From Micrococcaceae bacterium Sec5.7 (lineage in GTDB: Bacteria; Actinomycetota; Actinomycetes; Actinomycetales; Micrococcaceae), in the NCBI GenBank assembly GCA_039636785.1, contig CP144169.1, positions 3,162,001-3,226,000 on the forward strand: a DNA stretch of 64,000 bases, written 5' to 3'. A program made the position numbers and the translations under genes. The notes under the pieces are model-generated. The model did not search any database and had not been told where the DNA came from. It worked only from the letters and a program-made list of their open reading frames with translations. Numbering within the stretch: position 1 is the stretch's first letter; every line of letters starts with the position of its first letter. Below are positions 34,184-42,528 of the stretch, piece after piece.

Positions 34184-35430
34184 GGCAGGTCACCGGCAGC
34201 CAGGTCACCGACGAGCAGGTCCAGCACCGAGGCGGCGAAGCGGCGGACACCCCGCCGTTTTCCGAGTTCCAATAGGCGCCCGAGTTCCGTCGCCGCAGCC
34301 GCACCGCGCACTTCCGGCATGACCCCGTGCAGCGGCAATCCCACGGAATCGGCAATCAGCGAACCGTCCAGGGCCGCGCCTGCTTTCCCCCGGACAACCA
34401 AGGCGGTCTCCACCGGTGGAAGTTCCTGGAGCAAGCGGGCGGACGCTACGGCTGCCTTCAGCTGGGCCGGCGCCACCACCAGGATGCGGTCGCAGTCCCA
34501 GGCGAAGTTACGCAATGGCTCCGTACCCCTGCCGATGTCCACCACCACCAGCTCGTAGCCGCGTCGGGCGGCATCGAGCACCCCGCCCACCGTGGCGGAA
34601 TCCACAGTTGCCGGCCGGTCCCGGCTGCCCGGCCATGACAGGAAGGAGAAGCCTCCCGCCACCGGCAGGGCGTCCGAAAGCTGTTCGGGATCAATACTGC
34701 CGCTGGCGTCGGACAGGTCCGGCCACCGGAGCCCCGGCGATTCCTCGGCGGCCAGGGCCAGCTCAAGTCCGCCGCCCCACGGGTCGCCGTCCACCAGCAG
34801 CACCCGGGCGCCGAGCCCTGCCGCGGCCTGCGCTATCCAGATGGCAGCGGTGGTGGCGCCGGCGCCGCCGCAGCCGCCGGTTACCCCGAGCACCAGTCCC
34901 CCGGCTTCGGGCGACCTCGATCGGCTGAGATACTCAGCCAGCCACGCCGCGGCGTCCGGGAGGACCGCCACCCGCTCTGCGCCCAGTGCTGCTGCAAGAT
35001 GCCACAGGCTGTCTCCCTCGCCGCTCAGACCCACCAGCACGGCAGGAGCCCTGCGGCGGGGAGGCAGTTCGCGGACATCGCTCCCCACCAGCACGGCGGC
35101 GGCCGTGTCCCAGAACTGCGCGGCCTCGGCGACGTCGGCCACAACCCTCAGTTGCCCGCCGGCCGCGGCCACGATCCGCTCAACTTCTCCCCGGAGGAAG
35201 TCGAAGCCGGTGACAAGAAGGACTTCGGCAGAATCGGCGGGAAGCCAGGCACCTGGCCCTCTGGCCGCCTCCTGGGCACGCTGTGCCAGCCGCGGAGAAC
35301 GGCCCTGGGAAAGCCCGTGCGCCGACCCCGGAGGCCGGCCAAGGACCGGGGCGCCGGGCGGACCGGCGACCGGACCGGCCAGGCCGGAGGGGGTAGTTGA
35401 CCCTGGATTCTGTTGATGGTGCCTGCTCAT
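34180..35430 (-). CDS. CpaE/TadZ-like protein with a degenerate P-loop
   Basis: A 416-residue SIMIBI-class protein that in other Tad systems localises the pilus machinery. Residues 1-60 are a Pro/Gly-rich leader, 60-160 a receiver-like domain (VLLVTGFDFLRGEV), and 165 onwards a ParA/MinD fold. The P-loop reads TGGCGGAGATTAA: the usual Lys of GKTT is Ala, as in other atypical TadZ proteins, so ATP hydrolysis is doubtful. Later motifs VLLVDGDPWGGG and VVVDIGRG are retained. It is the first gene of the operon; the ATG has a weak ribosome site. The 205-bp gap to the polymerase gene holds the operon promoter. Confidence 0.83.
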   Translation of the reverse strand: MSRHHQQNPGSTTPSGLAGPVAGPPGAPVLGRPPGSAHGLSQGRSPRLAQRAQEAARGPGAWLPADSAEVLLVTGFDFLRGEVERIVAAAGGQLRVVADVAEAAQFWDTAAAVLVGSDVRELPPRRRAPAVLVGLSGEGDSLWHLAAALGAERVAVLPDAAAWLAEYLSRSRSPEAGGLVLGVTGGCGGAGATTAAIWIAQAAAGLGARVLLVDGDPWGGGLELALAAEESPGLRWPDLSDASGSIDPEQLSDALPVAGGFSFLSWPGSRDRPATVDSATVGGVLDAARRGYELVVVDIGRGTEPLRNFAWDCDRILVVAPAQLKAAVASARLLQELPPVETALVVRGKAGAALDGSLIADSVGLPLHGVMPEVRGAAAATELGRLLELGKRRGVRRFAASVLDLLVGDLAAGDLP

Positions 35431-35635
35431 GCAGCCACTGTTCCCGGCGCGGGCACGAAGAATAAGGGGCGGATGGGGCTATGTGGACAACCCGGAAAGT
35501 GCGGCACCTGTGGAGGACGGGTGGGAGGCTCCGGCCGGCACGTCAGGTGAATCTTCGGCACATGCGGACGCCAGCTGTCCGCGAAGCGGCCGTTCGCGCG
35601 CGGAACCGCGCCCGCAGCAGGGCAGAATTGAGCCT

Positions 35636-37357
35636 ATGCATCTGCTGCTCGCCGCCCACACCGACGGCGCAGCTCTACAGGAACTCACCGCGGCAGGAAC
35701 ACCGCACCCAGACAACCCGGAACCGCGGGTCATCAGCGCCGGAGGGCTCGCCGCCGTCGTGCGTGACCTCGAAAACCGTGATCCCGGAAAGCCGCGCCCG
35801 CGCTGGATCTGGCACCGCACACAGGAGTGGTACCCCGCGCTGCTTGGCGCGGGCGTGGAGCTGGAACGCTGTTACGACCTCACGCTGTGCGGCGCCATCC
35901 TGAGTTGCTCGGAGTTCACGTCCCACACTCCTTATGCCAGGAACGCCGAAAAACCCACGCTTGATGACGGTCTCCAGCAGCCGCCCCGCTCCCTTCAGCC
36001 ACCGCCCCCTCCGGCGGACCAGGGCTCGCTCTTCGACGCACCCGGCCACGCCACGGCACCGCAGCATTCGCTGGAGGGCCTCCGCATCGAATATGCCGCG
36101 CAGCAGGACGCACTTGCCCAAGCGAATCCGGAAGGCAACCGGAAGCAGCGCCTCCAGCTCCTGCTGGCGGCGGAGTCCGCCGGCGCCATGATCGCTGCCG
36201 AAATGCAGCACACGGGGGTGCCCTGGCGGGAGGAGCTGCACGAGCAGATCCTGGCGGAGTATCTGGGCCCGCGCCCTCCCAGCGGCCACCGCCCGGCCAA
36301 GCTGGAGGCTCTCAACGCCGAGCTGCGGCAACTGTTAAATTCGCCAGGCCTGAACCCGGACTCCCCGCAGGAGCTTATGCGGGCCCTGCACCGGAACGGC
36401 ATCGAGGTGAAAACCACACGCCAGTGGGAGCTCAAGGAATCCTCCCACCCGGCCATCGAGCCGCTGCTTGCGTACAAAAAACTGGCCAGGCTGCACGCGG
36501 CGAACGGCTGGGCCTGGCTGGACGCCTGGGTGAAAAACGGCCGCTTCCAGCCCGAATATGTGGTAGGTGGTGTGGTGTCCGGCCGCTGGGCGTCGCGCGG
36601 CGGCGGTGCCCTGCAGATTCCGCGGCAGATCCGCGGCGCCGTGCACGCCGATCCGGGCCACAAACTGATCGTGGCGGATGCCGCCCAGCTGGAGCCGCGC
36701 GTGCTGGTGGCGCTGGCCCAGGACTCCAAAATGGCCGAGGCCGCCCGGGACAAGGACCTCTACGCGGGCATCGCCGCGCAGGGTTTCGGAGGCGACCGGG
36801 CCAAGGCAAAGATCGCACTGCTTGGCGCCATTTACGGCGCCACCACAGGAGAATCCGGCCGGCTCATGCCGCAGCTGTCCCGTACGTATCCGCGCGCCGT
36901 AGGGTTTGTGGAGCAGGCCGCGCGCGACGGTGAGGCAGGCAAGACCGTGACTTCCCGCCTGGGCCGCAGCAGCCCGCCGCCGTCCGAACGCTGGTTCCAG
37001 AGCCAGCAGTCCAGCACCGCCGAGGAACAGCGCCGGGCGGACTCGATCGCGCGCTCCCGTGGCCGGTTCACCCGCAACTTCGTGGTGCAGGGTTCCGCCG
37101 CGGACTGGGCTGCGTGCTGGCTTGCTGAATTACGACGGCGGCTCCGCACCATGCGTTCCGAAGGCTCCCCTACCGGGGAGCTCGTGTTCTTCCTGCACGA
37201 TGAAGTGATGGTCCATGCGCCCGAGGCTTCCGTGGACGCGTGCATCCAGGCCATCGAAGAAGCCGCCAACGCCGCGAAGGAGCTGCTGTTCGGCCGGATC
37301 CCTGTGGAGTTCCCGGTCAGTGTGGCCGTAGTGGACTCCTACGACAACGCCAAGTAA
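35636..37357 (+). CDS. PolA-family bifunctional 3'-5' exonuclease/DNA polymerase, actinobacterial type
   Basis: A 573-residue family A polymerase without the 5' nuclease domain. Motif A is VADAAQLEPRVLVALA (the usual DYSQIELR is altered to DAAQLEPR, keeping the metal Asp). Motif B is RAKAKIALLGAIYGATTG and motif C FLHDEVMVHAPE. The N-terminal 200 residues replace the proofreading domain and look degenerate. I start at ATG 35636 because the upstream frame overlaps the CpaE-like promoter and lacks a start signal. This extra, non-housekeeping polymerase is common in actinobacteria; its role, possibly repair synthesis, is not known. The helicase lies in the same region. Confidence 0.85.
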   Translation: MHLLLAAHTDGAALQELTAAGTPHPDNPEPRVISAGGLAAVVRDLENRDPGKPRPRWIWHRTQEWYPALLGAGVELERCYDLTLCGAILSCSEFTSHTPYARNAEKPTLDDGLQQPPRSLQPPPPPADQGSLFDAPGHATAPQHSLEGLRIEYAAQQDALAQANPEGNRKQRLQLLLAAESAGAMIAAEMQHTGVPWREELHEQILAEYLGPRPPSGHRPAKLEALNAELRQLLNSPGLNPDSPQELMRALHRNGIEVKTTRQWELKESSHPAIEPLLAYKKLARLHAANGWAWLDAWVKNGRFQPEYVVGGVVSGRWASRGGGALQIPRQIRGAVHADPGHKLIVADAAQLEPRVLVALAQDSKMAEAARDKDLYAGIAAQGFGGDRAKAKIALLGAIYGATTGESGRLMPQLSRTYPRAVGFVEQAARDGEAGKTVTSRLGRSSPPPSERWFQSQQSSTAEEQRRADSIARSRGRFTRNFVVQGSAADWAACWLAELRRRLRTMRSEGSPTGELVFFLHDEVMVHAPEASVDACIQAIEEAANAAKELLFGRIPVEFPVSVAVVDSYDNAK

Positions 37358-37365
37358 CGCGGCTC

Positions 37366-37388
37366 GGCTGATTTTAGAAAAATCGGCC
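37366..37388 (+). terminator. Hairpin after the polymerase gene
   Basis: A 9-bp stem (GGCTGATTT at 37366-37374 with AAATCGGCC at 37380-37388, one G-T pair) with a 5-base loop begins nine bases after the stop. It probably ends the polymerase message before the lower-GC insert. Confidence 0.5.
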
Positions 37389-37491
37389 CTGCCGCACGGC
37401 TTGTATTTATCTATTCGATGTGTTTATCTACAGGTGGCCTCAGGCACTCTTTCTCGGTCAGCTTCAACCAACTACAAGATTCGGGGGGATC

Positions 37492-38023
37492 ATGAGTAGA
37501 GGTATGAGAGCGGGCATTTCAACTATCGCGCTGGCGGCGTTGGCCGGTTCAGAGCTCGATTGCGGACGATACCGCGGCGCTGCCTGACAGCAAACAAACG
37601 CTCAAAGACATCACCATCACGCAATCAGTTTCAGCGGCCCCGGTTCCAGCCCCGGCGAAGGTTAAGAAGTCAAAGACCGGCATCACACCTATGTCTATGT
37701 CCGTAGCCTACAGACGAGCGTCCCATTATGCGGGCAACTGGGCTCTTTACACCCAGGCGAATGTCGACTTCTACTTCGACTGGAGCAGAGTCGTATCTAG
37801 CTACGGATACCAGAGCGCAGGGGCATTCGGTCTGAACACCGTTCAGACTCTTGGCATAGGCCGCAGCTACGCAAGCCGATGGCAGCATAGCTGGAATGCA
37901 CGCACTGACGCGGGTGTCGGCGCGCCGACGCCGTGGGGAAACGTCAACGTCTACCACCGGATTTTGCTCCAGCATGCCAATGTCTACGGTGACGGCGCGT
38001 GGTACACATGGCAATCACAGTGA
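37492..38023 (+). pseudogene. Secreted aromatic-rich peptide precursor, broken by one frameshift
   Basis: An ATG at 37492 with a strong GGGGGG site opens MSRGMRAGISTIALAALAG, a good signal peptide, but the frame stops at 37588. One base further on, the next frame runs SSIADDTAALPDSK..., a Lys/Pro/Ala linker, then about 110 residues rich in Trp and Tyr (ASHYAGNWALYTQANVDFYF; GDGAWYTWQSQ at the end) with no cysteine. Removing one base near 37553, at the signal boundary, gives a continuous protein of about 176 residues. No family was recognised; the layout resembles bacteriocin precursors placed before ABC genes. It may be a pseudogene or a sequencing error. Confidence 0.55.
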
Positions 38024-38047
38024 TTGAATCCAGCTGAAATACTGGGG

Positions 38048-38068
38048 CCGGCCACAGCAGGTGGCCGG
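38048..38068 (+). terminator. Hairpin between peptide gene and ABC genes
   Basis: CCGGCCAC (38048-38055) pairs perfectly with GTGGCCGG (38061-38068) around a 5-base loop, 25 bases after the peptide stop and 24 before the ABC start. It has no U-tract and is well placed to act as an attenuator or 3' stabiliser, giving more peptide mRNA than transporter mRNA. Confidence 0.55.
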
Positions 38069-38091
38069 TCCTCCCCAAAGATCGAGGCGCG

Positions 38092-38739
38092 TTGCTACAT
38101 ATCGAAGATCTGTCCAAGGCGTATGGGAAGAACTCCGTCATCGCATCATTGACAATGACTTTCCCGTCCAAAGGTATTCACCTCATTGCAGGTGACAACG
38201 GGGCGGGTAAGACCACGTTCTTCAAATGCATAGCAGGATTAGAGACATACCAAGGTTCGATCACATGGAACGAGAAGCCGGCAGCGGACTACATTTCTTT
38301 CGCTTTCGACGACGCCCCCGCCCACAATGAGTTGACAGGGCTACAGAACCTGAGTGCCCTGCTGGACATAGCTCTGAACCGACTCAAGTCTGACTCTTCG
38401 ACGTTTCAGCTTCTATCGAGAGATCGGCTTGAGAAAAAGACGAAGTCATACTCACTCGGGCAGCGTAAAAAGCTCTCGCTCACCGCTGCCTTCTTGGATA
38501 CCAGGCCTTGCATTCTATTGGATGAGCCAACGTCCGGCCTGGATGCGACGGGGAGGAAGACACTTCGGGATCAACTCGAACATGCCGCCCAGACGCGGTG
38601 CGTCATTGTCTCTGACCACTACTTGGATTTTTATGCGGGGCTGGCTAGCACGTTGTATTCGGCTGGCCCGGCCGGCATTAGGCGGGTACCCGCCGAGTCC
38701 CTCACCCGCGCGTCCGACGAAGGAGCAAGCCCGCGATGA
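38092..38739 (+). CDS. ABC transporter ATP-binding protein of the peptide cassette
   Basis: A 215-residue ABC ATPase: Walker A AGDNGAGKTTF, a signature reading SYSLGQRKKLS (LSGGQ varied to SLGQ), Walker B CILLDEPTSGLD and the switch His in VSDHY. It starts with TTG at 38092, five bases after GAGG. The start and the low GC content set it apart from neighbours. Its stop overlaps the permease start by four bases. Two-component ABC exporters of this kind often move or give immunity to a small peptide made by the adjacent gene. Confidence 0.85.
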   Translation: MLHIEDLSKAYGKNSVIASLTMTFPSKGIHLIAGDNGAGKTTFFKCIAGLETYQGSITWNEKPAADYISFAFDDAPAHNELTGLQNLSALLDIALNRLKSDSSTFQLLSRDRLEKKTKSYSLGQRKKLSLTAAFLDTRPCILLDEPTSGLDATGRKTLRDQLEHAAQTRCVIVSDHYLDFYAGLASTLYSAGPAGIRRVPAESLTRASDEGASPR

Positions 38740-39677
38740 CGAAGCTACTCCGTTCTCTCAGAACTGAACTTAGGTACCAAGCATGGAGCAAGATGCTTCT
38801 CTCGCCGTTGGTCATCACCGTCTTGTCACTCGGTGCAGCCTTTAGCGGGAGCGTCAGCAATGCCGCGTCCTCCCTGGATCGACTGCTGTCGACTAAGGCT
38901 CAAGCGGAGGCCAACGGCATCAGCCTTGGCGACGCCATGAATCACCCACTCAACATATCGGTGCAGGGAAACCAACAGGTCATGGACAACCCTCTCCGAT
39001 TTGACTATGAAACCGCATACAACGCCCACAGGGCACTTGATGGGCTCAACTCCATCGGCACGGGTCTGGAAATGATCACGTTTATCGTCCTGCCTATACT
39101 CTTTTTTACATACGGGTGCGCAGTGGCAGTAACCGACGTCCGTCAGCGGATCCTAAAGCAGCGCGTAAGTGTTCAAGGCCGGCGCCCATACGTGCTGGCA
39201 AAAGTCATGATGATCACGGCTACAGCCATAGCTTCAGTGCTTTTGTGCGCGGCTCTAAGCATCGCGGCCGCTCCCATACTGAAGGCAGTTTTCCTTACCG
39301 GTACCAACTTTGACTTCTCCTTTGATGTCCAGGCTGCCGGGAACAACAACCCGGCGGCGCAGATTGGCTTTAGCGCCGCCACTGCCTTTTTCTTCGGACA
39401 GCTTGGATTCTTCGTAGGGCTGGCAACGAGGTCCATAGTGCTTCCATCGCTCCTGGCATTCGCGCTACTGATGGTGGCACCCTTCGCAGGGCCCTATGAT
39501 CCGAGGAATATTCTTTCGACCGCGGGACAGTGGGTTTTCAATTTTTGGGGCGGCTTCACCCCGCGGGCAATGTTCCCCGTCCCCGCGGGAGTAGGGCTGC
39601 TGCTCATGATGTTGGGATTGTGTTCCATCGCGGCATGCTGCGCCATAGTCTGGGCGCGCCGAACAAAGTTCGTTTGA
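38736..39677 (+). CDS. ABC transporter membrane protein of the peptide cassette
   Basis: A 313-residue membrane protein with about six helices. The first (LLSPLVITVLSLGAAFSGSV) is followed by a large extracytoplasmic loop of about 80 residues, then a cluster of helices (MITFIVLPILFFTYG onwards) ending with LLLMMLGLCSIAACCAIVWA. The pattern, with the VTDVRQRIL cytoplasmic segment, fits ABC-2-type permeases. Its ATG overlaps the ATPase stop (ATGA), so the two proteins are made together. Codon use is AT-richer than in the flanking genes, in keeping with recent transfer. Confidence 0.8.
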   Translation: MTKLLRSLRTELRYQAWSKMLLSPLVITVLSLGAAFSGSVSNAASSLDRLLSTKAQAEANGISLGDAMNHPLNISVQGNQQVMDNPLRFDYETAYNAHRALDGLNSIGTGLEMITFIVLPILFFTYGCAVAVTDVRQRILKQRVSVQGRRPYVLAKVMMITATAIASVLLCAALSIAAAPILKAVFLTGTNFDFSFDVQAAGNNNPAAQIGFSAATAFFFGQLGFFVGLATRSIVLPSLLAFALLMVAPFAGPYDPRNILSTAGQWVFNFWGGFTPRAMFPVPAGVGLLLMMLGLCSIAACCAIVWARRTKFV

Positions 39678-39817
39678 ACCCAATGGTCTTCCGGCCCCCG
39701 CATGTCATTGCCTCCGATCCTGCTGCTGCGCGTGCGCTGGATGCTTTCCGCCGTCTCGGGGCCTTCACTTCTTCTGGTGCGGCTGCACGGAAAAACGACG
39801 AGGCCTTTCTTGAAAAT

Positions 39818-39838
39818 CCACCCTGCATCGCCGGGTGG
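39818..39838 (-). terminator. Terminator-like hairpin after the cassette
   Basis: CCACCC (39818-39823) pairs with GGGTGG (39833-39838). On the minus strand the stem is followed by ATTTT, giving a short factor-independent terminator shape facing the decayed transposase gene. On the plus strand it lies 140 bases after the permease stop. Confidence 0.4.
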
Positions 39839-39984
39839 TTGCGTTGCACATGAATCTGACCGGTGACGGCTACGGGTTCGTGGCATAGGGCGTTCCGCCG
39901 TCGTGGTGCCTTGAGGGCCGCGATGTTCTCGTGTCGCGGTCGCGGTCGCGGCATGAACCGCTCTGCTTTCCCGCACACACGCAG

Positions 39985-40308
39985 GCGGATCATCCGCCGC
40001 CGATGCACTTTGAGGCGGCGAGCCGGCGGTCGATCATTGCAGCGCTCATCCCGGCCAGCAGCACCGGCTGTGCATCGGTCAGGTCCAGGGCCTTCTCGGC
40101 CCGCAGCTACGGCACCGTACTTGGCCTGCCTCGGTGGCCGCGGACGAACCACCCTGAGCCTGAACGCCCCGCCCAACGACGTCCTGGCATAGTCCCGGTG
40201 CCATCCCGTCAGCGCGGTGAGCTCGTCCAGGATCTGGGACTTGCGCTTGCTTGCTGCACGCGATTATTCAACAGCCAGCTTCCTGGTCACAGCCTTACGC
40301 TCACTCAT
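39985..40308 (-). pseudogene. Decayed transposase/integrase
   Basis: From an ATG at 40308 the minus strand reads MSERKAVTRKLAVE then a stop, and continues in the same frame RASKRKSQILDELTALTGWH and DYARTSLGGAFRLRVVRPRP. A shifted frame then gives EKALDLTDAQPVLLAGMSAA and MIDRRLAASK. This is the N-terminal part of the actinobacterial DDE integrase/transposase family that begins MSERKAVT...ILDEL. The catalytic part is missing. At least one stop codon, one frameshift and a large deletion show it is dead. It marks the right edge of the transferred segment. Confidence 0.6.
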
Positions 40309-40465
40309 CGAAAGCTCCATCCGTCAGGCGTACCCCGAAACCCGGCCCGAAAGCATCAGATAGCCGGAGATTTCCAGATGAGGCAACGATCCCCACTACG
40401 CGGAGGTATTAGATGAGTCAACTCGGTTCCTTGCCCGAGCCGGAGCGGCAGAGGAAACTGACCAC

Positions 40466-41428
40466 ATGAGCCACGGCAATGGACACACCAAGAGCAAAGG
40501 CCACGGAGAATCCAACGGCAAGCCCACAGGCAAAAAGGTGCGCCCCGGCACGGCGTTGAACGAGTATCTGACGTTCCAGCTGACTGAGCTCGAGGAATAC
40601 CTGCCGCTGGCTGCAGCGGCGGACCCCGAAGCCATCCACGCCGCGCGGCTCGCCCTGCGCCGCTTCCGCTCGGTGACCACCTGCTTCAAGCCGCTGCTGC
40701 CCGCTTTGCCGGCTGACGACGTCGCACGCTTGAAGAAGCTGGCCAGGCAATTGGGCGAGTCCCGGGACGCCTACGTTCTGGCGCAGCGGCTCACATTGGC
40801 CCTGGATACCAGGGAGTCGTGGCGCCGTATGTCGGCGCTCCGCGGGTTTGTGGAGGCACTCAACGCGCACGCAGCCCAACGGGCAGCCGCCGTGACAGGA
40901 GCGGGAGGGGTCGCAAGGCGCGGCTACCCTGCGCTCCTGAGCTTGCGGCAGGCTCTCGAGACCCGGCCGCCAGATGAATCACCCACGGAGGCCAAGGCGC
41001 GCAATCGCATCCCCCGGCGTGCTGTGACAGCTGCCCTTCAGGATCGGTGGGAGCGGGTTCAGCAGTACATGGAGCAATCGCTGGCGGAAGTCCCGGAAGA
41101 CCGGCACAACCGGGACCTCCACGAGGTCCGGAAGGAGCTCAAGTGCCTGCGGTACGCGGCGGAATCTGTTGCACCAGGCTATAAGGGTGCCGCGCTGGCG
41201 ATCGTCCAGCCGGCAATCGCGCTGCAGCGGCTGCTGGGCGAGCAGCACGACGCCGTGGTGTCCCGCCTGGTACTGGCACAGGCCGCCGGTGTCCACTCTA
41301 TTGATTCCCGGGACGCGGCCGCGCTGGATGAGCTGGAAAGCCACCGCGCAGCAAACGCCGAAGTGGAGTATTACCGCGCCGCGGCGATGAATCCGGTACC
41401 GGCACCCGCGTCGGCACTGGCCCGCTGA
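40466..41428 (+). CDS. CHAD-domain protein
   Basis: A 320-residue helical protein of the CHAD family, which binds inorganic polyphosphate through conserved His and basic residues. The motif HAARLALRRFRSVTTCFKPLL (first repeat) and its partner LHEVRKELKCLRYAAE (second repeat) are present. The N-terminal 25 residues are a Gly/Lys/His-rich tail that may also bind polyphosphate. There is no CYTH domain, so it is a stand-alone CHAD. GAGGAAA lies upstream of the ATG. The Ppx/GppA gene in this window is another polyphosphate-linked function but is 29 kb away. Confidence 0.87.
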   Translation: MSHGNGHTKSKGHGESNGKPTGKKVRPGTALNEYLTFQLTELEEYLPLAAAADPEAIHAARLALRRFRSVTTCFKPLLPALPADDVARLKKLARQLGESRDAYVLAQRLTLALDTRESWRRMSALRGFVEALNAHAAQRAAAVTGAGGVARRGYPALLSLRQALETRPPDESPTEAKARNRIPRRAVTAALQDRWERVQQYMEQSLAEVPEDRHNRDLHEVRKELKCLRYAAESVAPGYKGAALAIVQPAIALQRLLGEQHDAVVSRLVLAQAAGVHSIDSRDAAALDELESHRAANAEVEYYRAAAMNPVPAPASALAR

Positions 41429-41653
41429 CCGGCACCTGCACCGGCACCGGCACCGGCACCTGCACCTTAACGGCGACCCTGGCGGGTTGCCAGTCAATCA
41501 GTCATCAGAAGCGGAATACGTCCAACTGTGTAACGTACCCGGCAGTAGCTGGCTGAGTGTCGTAGCCCCGGCTATGGTCAAAGAGATCGGGCCGTTCTTC
41601 CATCTACGGCCGGTGGATGCGATGCAGCATAAGCAGGGGGAGGTTCGGTACCT
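41429..41653 (+). repeat. ACCGGC repeat tract and gap before the YegP-like gene
   Basis: Directly after the CHAD stop, about 40 bases consist of six-base ACCGGC/ACCTGC units (about seven copies to 41467). In frame they would extend the CHAD protein with Thr-Gly or Pro-Ala-like repeats, so the stop may vary by slippage. The rest of the gap has no recognisable feature apart from GGGGGAGG at 41635-41642, the ribosome site of the next gene. Confidence 0.7.
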
Positions 41654-41851
41654 ATGGCGGGCAAGTTCGAAATACACAGGGATGGCTCAGAATCATTCAG
41701 GTTCCGGCTGACGGATGGCGACGGCAATATTGTGGCCGTGTCTCCGCATTTCAAGCACATCAGCGGTGTGGTGGCCGGCATCAATGCGATGCGTGAAAAT
41801 GCCGCCACGGGCATCGTGGTGGACCTGCGTCAGCAGCAGCCGCAGAACTAG
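41654..41851 (+). CDS. YegP-like DUF1508 protein
   Basis: A 65-residue protein with one DUF1508/YegP unit: MAGKFEIHRDGSESFRFRL, then GNIVAVSPHFKHISGVVAGI and a final VVDL strand. The fold is a small beta-beta-beta-alpha unit that is tandem in E. coli YegP and single here. No function is established. GGGGGAGG precedes the ATG by about eleven bases. Its stop codon overlaps the stop of the convergent Nudix gene by four bases. Confidence 0.82.
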   Translation: MAGKFEIHRDGSESFRFRLTDGDGNIVAVSPHFKHISGVVAGINAMRENAATGIVVDLRQQQPQN

Positions 41852-42528
41852 AGGTCCAGCTCAAGCAGCCGCGTGGCGTCCCAGGGAACGGCCCAGCCCA
41901 GCTGGTCAAACAGCTCGTTCAGGATCAGTCCGGTGAAACCCCACACCACTACCCCGTTGACTGCAAAAGCCGGGCTCCTGAACGTCTGGCCCAGCCGGCT
42001 GACGGTCGCAGTGAGCCGGTTCGCAGGGTCCAAAAGGTCGCGGACCGGGATCCGGAAAACCTGCGCGGATTCGCCGTAGTCCACCACCCGCACCGGCGAC
42101 GGCGCCGCCCACCACGCCAGCACGGGCGTCACCAGGAAATTACTCCGGGGCAGCGCAAGTTGGGGCATCACGCCGAGCACTTCGACACCGCCGGAATCGA
42201 GCCCCGTCTCCTCTTCGGCTTCCCGCAGGGCAGCCGCCACAGCGGAGGTGTCCTTAGGGTCGATGCTGCCGCCGGGGAATGCCACCTGCCCGGGGTGGGA
42301 GTCCAGGGTATGGGCGCGTTCCAGCAGCAGGACATCAAGATCCGCCGGCGCCAGGGGCTTTCCGGACGCGGCTGGAACATCGTCCAGTGCGCCGAACAGC
42401 ATCAGTACAGCCGCCTCGCGGGCAACCGCGCGGTCAACCGAGAGCGCCCGCAACTGCGGATTCCGGGCAGGACCCGTCCCCGCGTGGATCGCCTCGACGA
42501 GGTCAACGAGGTCCTGGCGGGCCGTCAT
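41848..42528 (-). CDS. Nudix hydrolase, CoA pyrophosphatase type
   Basis: A 226-residue Nudix enzyme. The CoA-specific lead-in [11 protein letters not shown] precedes the Nudix box, whose core REAEEETGL is intact; the first Glu of the box (GX5E) is Asp here. The family cleaves coenzyme A or its derivatives to 3',5'-ADP and phosphopantetheine. Its ATG overlaps the nth stop by four bases, giving an nth-nudix operon, a common actinobacterial arrangement. It converges on the YegP-like gene with overlapping stops. Confidence 0.87.
   Translation of the reverse strand: MTARQDLVDLVEAIHAGTGPARNPQLRALSVDRAVAREAAVLMLFGALDDVPAASGKPLAPADLDVLLLERAHTLDSHPGQVAFPGGSIDPKDTSAVAAALREAEEETGLDSGGVEVLGVMPQLALPRSNFLVTPVLAWWAAPSPVRVVDYGESAQVFRIPVRDLLDPANRLTATVSRLGQTFRSPAFAVNGVVVWGFTGLILNELFDQLGWAVPWDATRLLELDL

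Noticed and set aside
37492..38023. Identification of the secreted peptide as a lactococcin 972-type bacteriocin
   Set aside because: The ABC neighbours and signal peptide fit, but the conserved Gly/Trp/His pattern of that family is not seen, so I leave the family open.
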